Shown here one piece after another: positions 21,938 to 32,700 of a stretch of DNA of 64,000 nt. Origin of the DNA: Heliocidaris erythrogramma. Taxonomy: Eukaryota > Echinodermata > Echinoidea > Camarodonta > Echinometridae. A program made the translations under genes and the position numbers. Within the stretch, counting starts at the first letter, position 1. The number at the start of each line of letters is the position of its first letter. The notes under the pieces were generated by a model that saw only the letters and a program-made list of their open reading frames with translations, had not been told where the DNA came from and made no database searches. The stretch is taken from contig CM046853.1 of NCBI GenBank assembly GCA_025617745.1, positions 29,515,822-29,579,821 of the forward strand. The letters are read 5' to 3'.

Positions 21938-24066
21938 GCAATTACATCTTTTTTTTTTTTTTTAAATTTTGAACCCATAAATCTATTCAAGAACTATATA
22001 CCGAGGGCGCGAAATTACGAGATACTGAAAGAAAATAATTGTGCGAGGGAGCAAAGCGACCGAGCTTTGGAAACTTTTCGCATTTCAAACCTTCAAAAAC
22101 GAGATTTCTAGTGCATATACCCAGCGATATGAGGGAGCATAATCCGTAATGATTATGATTTTTCTTCATGTCCCACCTTTTTTTTCTTTCTCTCCTTTGC
22201 GTTTATTGCGCCCCCTCCAAGTGCCGCCTGGGGCATCTGCCCCCTGCCCCACTAGATACGCCACTGAGCGAAGCGACCGAGCAGGGGTGGGTATGGGAGG
22301 GGGGCTTTTTCAAAAATCTGTCCATGAACCTTGCATCCCAAAATGGTTTTTAATGAAAAGAAGGAATACTCGGATCAATGCCAATGGAACCCCTTAATTG
22401 AGAATAACAATGCAAGCTAACAAAATTTCTTCGATATTTTGCATTGAAATTATGGCATTTCTTATTTCCTTACTTCTATTTTAAGATCCAACATGAGTTT
22501 GGATGATTATTAGTTTTCTGACTTTAACTGATATTACAAAATATGTAAGTTCTGTTAATAACTCATCGGTGTCAATTAGGACGTGGGAGATACTGGGGGA
22601 TCTGTACCCATCTAAATTCTCCATTCTGCCAGTAAAGATAATTTGCGACCTTGCCTAAATTAAAAATGTCAAGACAATATCATGTTAGACAAGTTTCTTA
22701 TATCGCAGCGCTGCCTAACAAATGTTTGATAGCCGTTTAATTCTCATGATCTCATCATAAACATGGCAAATAATTTTAGTCAGCGGAGGCATAAGACGAG
22801 AAATCTTAATTTGTCTTGAGAACAAGAGGGGCATTATCATAATTCAACGATGTTCAGTTGAGAGCCAGAGGAGCGCTATCGCGGTATAATGTCTATGGTG
22901 ATAGCGCTTTTCTGGTTGTCAACGAAACATCTTTGAATTATGATAGCGTCCTTCTGACTTTCACCCCATGTTACGTATACACAATCAATGATAGTGGTGT
23001 GTACGATGTTAGGGTCAAGTGACATCTTGTGCTGATAAAGTCACATTGATCATTTTGTTAGAAATCGCTGCTCATTTGTCTGATCTTCCATTTGTTTTGA
23101 TCGCCATAAGGTTTTGAACCTTCAACTATGAACTTCTTACCTTTGAGTAATAAAGGATCGTGTATGGCGTGTCAGATCACATCGTTTTAAATGTTTGGTT
23201 AAAGTTTTCAAAACCGCTGCTCTCTCTCTCCTAAGTTATATAATGTTCCATCGATAATAAAATGTTGGGATAGAAACATATATCGTGCGCATGCGATTGG
23301 GGTCAATATGGGTCATAATTATGTCACCTATAGGCTATAATAAGCCAAAGATAAGTTTTCAACTCTGGAATTATCATCGATCCCGGAGGATGGGGGGGGG
23401 GGGGGGGGGCTAGGTATATATCCCCCAAAACTTGAGGTGGGGGATGGCCTGTATTATCATTCCCCTCCCAATATTTTTGGTTAAAAAACATTAGAATTAT
23501 GATACATTAACTTAAAACTAATAATCATTCAAACTCATTATGTTTGATCTTGAAAAAGAAGTAAGGAAATAAGAAATGACATATTTTCAATGCAAAATAT
23601 CGAAGACGAATTGTTCGCTTGCATTGTTATTCTCAATTAAGGGGTTCCCTCCATTGGCGTTGATCCGAGTATTCCTTCTTTTCATTAAAAACCATTTTGG
23701 GATGCTCTAAAATGCAAGTTTCATAGACAGATTTTTTTAAAAGCCCCCCTCCCATACCCCCTCCCCCCCCCCCCCCCCCCGCTCGGTCGCTTCGCTCAGT
23801 GGCGTATCTAGGGGGCAGGGGGCAGATGCCCCAGGCGGCATTTGGAGGGGGTGCAATAAACGCAAAGGAGGGAAAGAAAAAAAAGGGGGAAATGAAGAAA
23901 AATCATAATCATTACGGATTATGCTCCCTCATATCCGCTGGGTATATGCACTAGAAATCTCGCTTTTTAAGGTTTGAAATGCAATCGTAATTTCGCGCCC
24001 TCAGTATATAGTTCTTGCATAGATTAATGGGTTCAAAATTTGAAAATATAAAGATGTAATTGCTTA
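21938..24066. repeat. 2.1-kb inverted repeat
   Basis: The left arm (about 21938-22540) is the reverse complement of the right arm (about 23480-24066). Shared blocks include ATTACGGATTATGCTCCC, GATACGCCACTGAGCGAAGC and the TTCTTTTCATTAAAAACC region. The left arm has a roughly 60-bp insertion near 22020-22085 containing GAGCAAAGCGACCGAGC. The spacer is about 940 bp. The right arm abuts the inverted heptamer array. Confidence 0.85.
22825..22955. repeat. 131-bp long hairpin inside the inverted-repeat spacer
   Basis: The left arm GGCATTATCATAATTCAACG and AGCGCTATC is matched by GATAGCGC and TTTGAATTATGATAGCG on the right. The stem is about 55 bp with scattered mismatches and a loop of about 19 nt around 22881-22899. 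It could be a tiny foldback element or a hairpin RNA precursor; no evidence of expression is visible. Confidence 0.75.
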
Positions 24067-24220
24067 TTTTCAAACTCGAAACTCGAAACTCGAAACTCGA
24101 AACTCGATACTCGATACTCGATACTCGAAACTCGAAACTCGAAACTCGAAACTCGAAACTCGAAACTCGAAACTCGAAACTCGAAACTCGAAACTCGAAA
24201 CTCGAAACTCGAAACTCGAA
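24067..24220 (-). repeat. Inverted heptamer array (AAACTCG)
   Basis: About 21 copies of the 7-mer, including three ATACTCG variants near 24106-24128, followed by AAGTTTAGCAACACAC. It mirrors the array at 18419-18538 on the opposite strand. Confidence 0.95.
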
Positions 24221-24255
24221 GTTTAGCAACACACAGTAGCAGCAGTCGTTACACG

Positions 24256-24556
24256 AGTACTATATTACTGCTAGTAGTAGTAGTAGTAGTAGTATAGTAG
24301 TAGTGGTAGTAGTAGTAAAAGTAGTAGTAGTACTGATAGTATTAGTAATGGGAGTAGTAATAGTAGTAGTAATAGTAGTAGTAATGGTAGTAGTGGAAGT
24401 AGTAATAGTAGTAGTATAGTAGTAGTAGTAGCAGTAGTAGCTGTAGTCGTATAGTAGTAGTAATAATATTAGTAGTATTAGCAGTAATAATAGTAGTAGT
24501 AATAGTAATAGTAATGGTACAAGTAGTAGTAAATAGTAGTAGTAGTAAATATAGTA
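24256..24556. repeat. TAG trinucleotide array, right
   Basis: (TAG)n with interruptions, on the same strand as the left array. It is followed by GTTCCTGTTTTGCTTTACGG and CCTATTGT, which also follows the first half of the left array (about 17955-17985). Confidence 0.92.
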
Positions 24557-26302
24557 GTGAAGGAAGGTTCCTGTTTTGCTTTACGGCCTATTGTTTTACT
24601 GAGTGACGATAGTGGTATAGCGCCACTTTCATGTCAGTATCCTATACATCGGACAAAATACACGTTTTATTAGTATACTGTAGCAAATGCTTCCAATGAA
24701 AAGATCGAGTTTTTTAAGATTAAAAATATATTATATTTCACGAAAGAGAATATCTCTTTCAAAACATATCAAACGTAACAAATAGAACACTGACACGGTG
24801 GTATATCATTACAAAATTGTGTTATATAAAATATATATTTTGTGTTACACAATAAGACTTTAAACATGACACTCTTAAAATCATAACATACAGAAATAAC
24901 TGCAAATTGTTAAAAGTAAACAAACTGCACACAACTGCACCCAATTTTTAATATATAAAGACAAAAATAGTTTATAATTTCACAGTTTGGGTATATTTTA
25001 AAAGGTCTTTACACATCATATAAACAGCAATATATAGTAGCTTGCGAGTTCAAAACATATTTTGATTATTCACAATTGAAGGTTTTCGGTAACACCATGC
25101 ATGTGGAAGCCTCTGTGGAAAGGATGTTGATATATTCTTTCGTGAAAAATAACACACTTATGGGGCGTTTAGAGGAATTTAGGAGAATTGAAAGGAACGG
25201 ATAGAGATGGAAATGGAATGAAATTAAATTAAACACTTACACAAGACTATTTTTTGTTTTTGTTTTCGGTGTTTGTACACCAAAATAAAGTGAAATGGAA
25301 AGAGGAAAGAAGAAAAAGGATTATATCATGTAAAAAATAAAGTGCTCAAAATTTTATTCTTCAGATAATTCAAATTCTACATAATAATACAAATGAAATA
25401 TGCTCACGTCATTCAGACAAAATCGGTGAAAATGGATGAACTACTGCATTGGTAGACAGAAAATTCCGTCTGTTTGGAGGAGTTTTATAACATTTTAAAA
25501 ACTTTTGAGGCTATTCCGATTAGCCAGACGCAAATAGTCTGATTTTCGGTCTTTGGTTCATTTTGCTGGTTTTCACCGTCTTGGCGTTGTAAGTAAAAGA
25601 GACACAGTACAGTTTTCTGTTCTGTAGCTTCTGCAGCGTAGCATGCATGGGTCCATCCATTCAGGGGCACTGGCATCGACGGGGGGTGCGAGGGGGGGGG
25701 GGGGCAGCACCGGTCTTAGTCGATGGATAAAATGCGAATTGGGGAGGATGAGGGAAGGTTATGTAGCCGTAAAACTTTGGTAATGTTGAGACATGTCTGT
25801 TTGCATGCAAATTGTATTATTATTTTTTTTTAGTTTACGTTTTCCGTTTGATTTAAACCGACTTTGAACACCCACAAAATAATCATAATAATCGTTTGCT
25901 TATTTACATGTTAGGTTATCATTATTATTATTTTTTTACCGATCGGGGACATATCCGCAGTGCCCCCTCCCTAGATCCACCCATACAATACATAAAGATT
26001 GTTGAAAACGAAGTAAAAAACATATTCAACATGTCGAATACTAGCTGTCTAGTGAATTAACACCTTTAAGACTTCGATCTGGCTGAGTTTATGCATGTTT
26101 CATATACAAGCCCTTTTGGAATATAAACAATAACCCGCTTCCATCGAAGCTAATAAATGCGTATCTGGAAGGAATTCATTAAGTCTGTCTGAATGGTGTA
26201 AAGAAGATTATCGGATGAATGACTTCTTCTGACAGGCTATATATCTTATTTTCAGTCAATTTGATAACGGTGCGCTGTGCAAAGACGAACTTCATAAGGA
26301 CA
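24557..26302. other. AT-rich intergenic DNA with a G-rich repeat fragment
   Basis: Mostly featureless. A dispersed G-run repeat fragment (GGGGCACTGGCATCGAC, then poly-G) lies at about 25660-25745, and a C-rich counterpart at about 25940-25985. Confidence 0.4.
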
Positions 26303-26496
26303 CTCAGTGGCGTAGCTACTGGGGGCACGAGGGGGCACGTGTCCCCCAATCGAACAGCGGACCAGCGGAGGGGCAAAAAGAGAGGAAGAGAAAGAAAGGG
26401 AGAGGGGAGCAAATAAAATTGGATAGGACCTTCCTCTCTCACCTCCGCTAAATCGGTGCCCTCTCAATGGCTGGGCCCGTATTACGCCACTGAGGA
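26303..26496. mobile_element. Short inverted-repeat element of the AGTGGCGTA family, with target duplication
   Basis: CTCAGTGGCGTAGC at the left opposes TTACGCCACTGAG at the right. The flanks read GGACA before and GACAG after, consistent with a 4-bp GACA target duplication. The interior of about 170 bp is purine-rich and noncoding. This complete copy defines the ends of a family whose fragments recur across the window. Confidence 0.7.
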
Positions 26497-28358
26497 CAGT
26501 ACAGAACCCACCAAATTTAAATTTAAAGGACGGTGGTCTCAAGTTATAGTAATGACAAAAAAGAAGAAATTTCCCCTGGATTCAACCAAAAGTAATATTA
26601 ACTGAATGATATAGAATAATGACATCTTCTAAATGGTCTAAAATGAGCAAAGAATGATAGTGGAATATGCGTTTTTGTGTGTGATTTATTTTTATTATTT
26701 TCATCATTGATTTATTTTTATTGATTTCTTTTTTTAATCTTTTTTATATTTGGGGGGGGGGGATACATTCATTGGTCAAAAATATATAATATACACCTAT
26801 ACCTGTTTTTGTTTGCATGGTTTTGCGGCAAGTTACATTTCTTGAAAAAGTTTTGCTAGTCCAAATGGCCCAACCAACCTCATAATGCCCGATGATTTAC
26901 CAATTCAAAATGATGTTCTCTCTTGGAATGTAATTTTAACAAGTCAAATCCCAATGTTAAGATTTTCTTGTTCACTTTTACAATAGGTCGTGTAAATTTG
27001 TTAAATTTTATCATCTACTTTTTGTATCAGAATTGCATTATTATGAAATAATTCCTAGCATATTATTATGACAAAACATTGACATAAATGTGCCTATATA
27101 AACACCGTTTGTGACTAAGTGCAGGCATTTTTAGTGGAAAAAAAAACTTTTCTGAAGATAAAATATACCATCTGTTTATAGTTGTCACAATTTTGGAGTG
27201 ATATATAAACTTTTTTATTGAGGCACAATAAAGCGTAACAGGATGGCCCGTTTCTTCGCAGTACGTCACCATGATCAGTGAAAAAATGTCAATCTCTCCT
27301 CATGCATATAATCTGTAATTACAAGAATATGTGAATTGAATTAAGGAAATGGTGTAACATGATTTTTCTGGATCACTGTTCACATATTATAATGAAGCGG
27401 GATTACAGTGTGTGTCATTCTAGATCCATTACAATTGACAGTGGCATAGCCAGAAATTGATTAAGGGGATCCCTCCAAAGCTGAAGGTGCAATGTACCTG
27501 GGCAGCCAAGCGTGAAACATACAAACAACATTTTTCTTCATGGGCCTTCAAACGGGGGGAGGGGGGGGGGGGGGAGGGGCATATATGCTACCTATGCTAG
27601 ATAAACCACAGCGGATTTATCGGGCACAATCAACTCATGACCATTTAAATACCAGTGTGGTATATACCTTAAACACAAAGAAATGTACCCCCTTCCAAAA
27701 TTTCCGACCCCAAATGCATTTAAAAAATCAGATAACACTTTGAGGGGCCGAAAATTGTCGGAATTGTGCCTCCTCCCTTTTTACAAAACCTCGATCCACC
27801 CCTGGAATACACCACTGATTTTGTCTGCAGACTCCTTCAGAATGACATGAATGAATAATCGGTGTGGTTTAGAGTTGGTCTTCGGTGGTTCGCTGCCCTC
27901 CAGTTCGAGACAAATCCCTCGACATCGAATCGTTGGTCGTCCTGCGGTTGAACATGATCTTGCCCATATCCAGACTGAATTCCTTTTGTGTTTTCACAAG
28001 TCCACACAGACATATCTTACAGATGAAGGTCCTGTAACCCAATTGAAAAAAAAATGATGAAAAATAATAGGGGAAGTTGAAGCGTTTACTGCTATTTATA
28101 GGCCGATTAATTTATCCCAAGAAACTAGCAAGGAACTATTGAGAGAAATGACTGGAATGTAGTGCCGTAAGTGTTTCATTTAGGGTTTGTATTATTCTGG
28201 CGAAGTATATGTCCCCAAAACAACTTCACAATTTATGGTTTCTATTCACTCCGTTTTGAGGCACGAAATGCAAAGATTTATGGTGTTCATTGCACAAATT
28301 TATGAGAGCATCGACTATCAAGGATGAAAATCTTAAAATATATTTTAAGGTCAGTTAC
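26497..28358. other. Noncoding stretch 3' of the GPCR body
   Basis: AT-rich, with G runs at about 26753 and 27545-27573 inside dispersed repeat fragments. The last C-terminal exon of the receptor should lie here or further left, but none could be called with confidence. Confidence 0.4.
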
Positions 28359-28614
28359 CTGTATCCCTCGCGGAAATTCTTATTGGTGCCGCAGTAAAGA
28401 AGCCAGTTAATGCTCGAATTGGTGTGTGAGAGGCTAGCAGCCAGGATGTAGACGAGAGCAGGGAAGGAACCGTTCCGGTCGATGACTACGATGAGCGAGA
28501 ACGGAGCCCACATTAAACTGAAGAAGATGACGAGCATCATGATGGTACGAAGCAGACGACGGTCCGTCACGCGGATCTTGTATTGCTTCTTGCTGTTCTT
28601 CTCGTCGTCCTTGT
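28359..28614 (-). CDS. Melatonin-receptor-like GPCR, TM6-TM7 exon
   Basis: The acceptor is CTAACAG (phase 1 entry) and the donor TACAG|GTAACT (phase 2 exit). It encodes the end of the third intracellular loop (KDDEKNSKKQYKIRV), then TM6 MMLVIFFSLMWAPFSLIVVI and TM7 with NSSINWLLYCGTN, then helix 8 KNFREGYR. WAP in TM6 and an NxxxY without proline (NWLLY) are features shared with melatonin receptors. A further C-terminal exon is required. The protein would sit in the plasma membrane and signal through G proteins; the ligand cannot be read from sequence. Confidence 0.88.
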
Positions 28615-29179
28615 CTGTTAGGAGATGTAAAAATCACATTTTTAGACATTTTTGTTCATGTTCAGATAGGAATATTTTAATCTGAAGTATTGTCCTGTTT
28701 TATCGTCGTCGATTCCATAGGAAAGTCGACCTTCGAAAAGTCAATCCACCTAATTGAGATATCTATTTTGTAACTGTCTGTGAGCAGTGGTGTAGCGTAA
28801 GTCCGGACACTGAGAGGCACCGGCATCATTGGATCGTGGGGGGGGGGGGGCGGTCCTTCTCGATGGATAACAAGCGAATCAACAAGGGCACTGATTATGA
28901 GGATGAAGATGTAGAGAGAGAGAGAAGGGGGGGGGGTCGCAGTGTCTTCTTTTCATGTTCTCTCCCCTCTCATTTTTGCCTTTTCTCCTTTTCTTTTTTT
29001 TCTTCTCTCTTTTTCGCCATTACAATAGGGGAGGGCAGTGATAAACCTGAAATTCATCTATAATACTAATACTATAATACTTTTACGCAATGTGAGTCTA
29101 TCATATTGATATAGGGTGCATTTTATAGAAGCTCTGATTCAACTCAACCTTTGATATTGGAATTTGAAAGGGGTCTTAC
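28615..29179 (-). other. GPCR intron between TM5 and TM6 exons
   Basis: A GT-AG intron of 565 bp. It contains a fragment of the G-run repeat family with poly-G at about 28838-28851 and a TC-rich tract at about 28980-29010. Confidence 0.7.
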
Positions 29180-29532
29180 CAATTTGCAGGTTGCGTAGCT
29201 CTCTTGAGATGCCTTTGGCGTAGACGAAGATCTGCACATAACTCCACGAGATGAACACCATGGGGAGACAGAAGGCGATGATGAAGAGGAAGATGTTGTA
29301 GTTGTAGGACTCGCGGTAGTCGAAGGTACAGACCAGGAGCACGGGATCGAACTCGTGGTCGCCCATGCCGAAGAGATTGGGGATGTCGGCGAGGAAACAC
29401 ACGGTCCAGATGAGAAGAAGATGGAGGGGCATGGTGCGGCGGGTGTAGATGCGACGGTAAAGGTCCCGATGGCAGATAGCGATGTACCGGTTGATGGCGA
29501 TACTGGCTAAGCTCCATAATGATCCACAACAA
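29180..29532 (-). CDS. Melatonin-receptor-like GPCR, TM3-TM5 exon (acceptor abnormal)
   Basis: It encodes CCGSLWSLASIAINRYIAIC (inner half of TM3, NRY in place of DRY), HRDLYRRIYTRRTM, TM4 LHLLLIWTVCFLADI, then an extracellular loop with the Cys of LLVCTFDYRESYNY. TM5 IFLFIIAFCLPMVFISWSYV and RELRNLQI follow. The donor is ATTG|GTAAGA (phase 1). Joined in phase 2 to either first exon, the TM3 Cys lies exactly 25 residues before the NRY Arg, as in class A receptors. That fixes the start at 29532. The bases just before it are TG, not AG; the AG two bases further out would shift frame into a stop. An in-frame AG at 29512-29513 would delete seven TM3 residues. A dispersed repeat begins immediately upstream. 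Confidence 0.85.
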
Positions 29533-29535
29533 CAC

Positions 29536-29745
29536 TACATAACATAAAATTACATTTATATAGCGCATTACATAAACATTTCAATGCGCTTTACATTACA
29601 TACATTTGGAATATGGAATATCTACAATTTACATATTAACAATGAGCTTAAGATTACATGATTAAGAACTAACTGAAGTAAGAAGAAAATAGAAAGGTCT
29701 TTAGTCTACATTTGAAGGATTCCACGGAAGGGGCATCTCGGATAT
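29536..29745. mobile_element. Dispersed repeat abutting the GPCR exon
   Basis: A sequence with TTATATAGCGCATTAC and TCAATGCGCTTTACATTAC motifs starts at the border of the TM3 exon. A related GCGC-containing piece occurs at about 51150-51240. It looks like a SINE or LINE tail; its outer end is unclear. Confidence 0.45.
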
Positions 29746-32700
29746 GAAAATGAAATGAATATGAGAGAGAAATAAACAAGAGATGGTTATGGCAGGGGCA
29801 GATTCAGGATTGTCAGAAGGGAAATATAATTTCGGGAATCTCGCCGACCCTTCGCTGACTCCCAGTCTTCCCAATAAAATTCACTACTTTTTCCCCATTT
29901 CCCCTTTCCTTCCTTTTGTCAATTTTGGGCCCGCCCTGAAGTCACTAATGACTATGGAGTTGTATACTTGCAAAATAGATGAAATTAATGTAAAATACGT
30001 TTACAAAGATCTCAGTCCTCCTTTTTATAAATTGCCATAGATACAGTGGCTAAAATTTTCTCCCCCACTAAAGAATATTGTTACTGGCTTTCTCTATCGT
30101 TGTACTGTACTTATCATCTTGAACTTCGATTTATTTGCATCCACTGCTCAGCGTATGTCTTTATTTTTGCCCTACCCTTCCTATCAGTTTTCACTAGTCT
30201 GATAGTCTGTTTATATATTTGGAGTCTACGGACCTGGTGGGAACCAAAGCGGTCCAGAGCGAAAGCTCAAGAACATGTCACCAAATATTTGTGTTGAAAT
30301 GGAAAACATATCAACAAGGCATACCATAGAATTCCTAAAAGACAAACAAACAAACACAGGAAGAAAAAAAAACCTACATGAGTAAAAGTGTATATTCATA
30401 TATTAAGAATTCACAACATCACTGGTGTCATGGAATCCAGGAATCCTATGCTAAGCCCTACAGGGAAAAACACCAGAGCCCAGTAGCCTCATAATATTAT
30501 CCACAGGTCTCCCAGCCAGGCATTACCTCCACTTCAAACACCGTCATGACCACCAGAAAATGCAGATATTCACAAGAACGTTATAGGATAACTTATCCAT
30601 ACGAAACGTATTCACTGCTCTCTTAAAGACACCAAAAATCTAGCTCTCGTTCTCTTTTCTATACTTTATTTCACCCATTGCTCTCTACTACCCATCCCAA
30701 GACCCCGCTCTTCTTCATTTCCGGTATTTCTTCTGATTTCTCTTTTTTATATCTCCTTTCCTCACTTCCATCCAGGTTCTTGGAAGCATTATCAGGAAAA
30801 TTGACCCAAGCCATCCCCTCTTCAATTCCATGCCTCCACCCTCACTGTCGTTTAGGAGTAATTACACCGCGATCCAGTTCAGTTTTGGCGTCGCCTCGAC
30901 GACCACCTTTGAGGGTCACGTGACTTTAGGCTAAACACGTATCGAGTTCACTGACTGCTGATCGGGGGGGGGGGGGGGGGCATTTCATCAAGTGTCTTGT
31001 CAGTGATTTTTACCGACAAATTTGCTCTAAGCCAGTCAGATGCAAGGATTTCAGTAGTTTATAACAGTTATTGCAACTTGTCATTGATGACAAGTTTGAT
31101 TAAACTGGGCCCTGCTTCAAGACAAAGGTCTCGATTATTAATAATAAAATATCACGAACTGGCCAACTTTATACCTTTAACGTTAAAGAAAGGGCAGTGG
31201 GAAGAGTTTGGTTTTGAAATTGTTCTCAAGCAAAATATGGCATGAGATGAGTTTGGGACGGAGTTTTTCTCGCCCATTAATGGAACTGTTAGTTCGCATC
31301 TAACAACATTTGTTGTTACTATTATGTGTAAAAAATAGCGGTCTGTTCGTGATCGCCATAAATTGAGTGGTCATTACATATTAGAGGTCAACTTCAATCC
31401 ATCTCGTATTGACTACATTCGACTGTAACGTGATCAGGCGTGCATGTCTTGCGGTCTTGAGTGCCCTATTTATCGTATTTTTTTAGAAGGGCGTAATATA
31501 TATCGACATAAAGATAACAAAAATAAGCAGCATGCAGATCAAGATAGTTTTTAAGGTATATACTCTGAAGTATATGATGAAAAACTTATATCACAATGAG
31601 AATGGAAGAGACCTCATAAATTTTCCAATATGTTTTCCCCCTAATTTTGTATTGGCTTAGCTTTATACAAAGCCCTGATGCAAACACAGATATTCCTGAC
31701 GTTTTTAATTACAATTATGATGTAGAAGAGGAGAAGGAAATTACAAGATTGGCGTCATTTTGGAAATGGTATTATTTTCACCAGGAAAACAAGGTTTTAT
31801 TATCATGATTACTTTGACATGACATTTCGACAAGGGATTGTGCACCTACGTTTCGTCCCACGTCCCTGCTACAACTTTGAGTTAAATAATTTAACGGATA
31901 TAGAAAAGGAAGTGTTTAATAGGATATTCTTCTGTAAGTAATATACAAATTAGTGGATCACGTGGATAATTTCTAATACCAGAGATATTAATTAATGATA
32001 GCGTAATCTCTCGTGGGCTGTTATTAATTCCCACAGATTTATTGTACATTACTGGTCAACAGGAGTGATCTCGCCTAGGCTAGGCTCCTATTCTCTATCT
32101 TCTTTATCTTTATTTTAATTTCTCTCCACCTCCTCTCCCTCTCCCCCTCTCAGCCACCCCCCCCCCCCTCTCTCTCTCTCTCTCACACACACACTCGCTC
32201 TATCTCACTATCTCTCTCCCTCTTTCTCACTCTCTATTTCTCTATCTTATCTTTCTTATAATCACTCTTGCATTGAAGCATTAAGAAATGTTAAGACATT
32301 GACTAAATCTTGCTAAAAAGAAATTACATACAGTGAACAGCAATGCACATTGATGGGCATGCATGCACACGTGGCTTTAAAGTTTGGCCCAAACTCCTAG
32401 GATATTTCTTGTCATATTTCGAATATCAGAGAATTTGATAGGGGGGGGGGGGAGCGCCAGCGGCAAGGGAACGGAGGGTGTGGGAGGGGGTATCCCCCTC
32501 CACGGTAAAAATCACTAAACAGACAAATGAAAGGGGGTGGGCGACCTTGGCGCCCCTCCCTGGATCCGCACTGATAAAGGTCTGCGCTTTCTTCTATTCT
32601 TTATTTAAAAAAATAATAATAGAGAGTGGCAGTTCTTTGGCTTCATTTCCTTTAATCATCACAGCTGTTTGTAGAGGTCTTAAATTTTGTAAAATTATAT

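Noticed and set aside
25573..25630. Possible C-terminal GPCR exon (phase 2, reading RSYRTENCTVSLLL and a stop)
   Set aside because: The phase fits and an AG is present, but the acceptor lacks a pyrimidine tract and nothing else supports it.
29176..29568. 130-codon Arg/His/Pro-rich frame overlapping the TM3-TM5 exon
   Set aside because: It is another frame of the GPCR exon on the same strand. The receptor frame carries the TM segments and splice sites.
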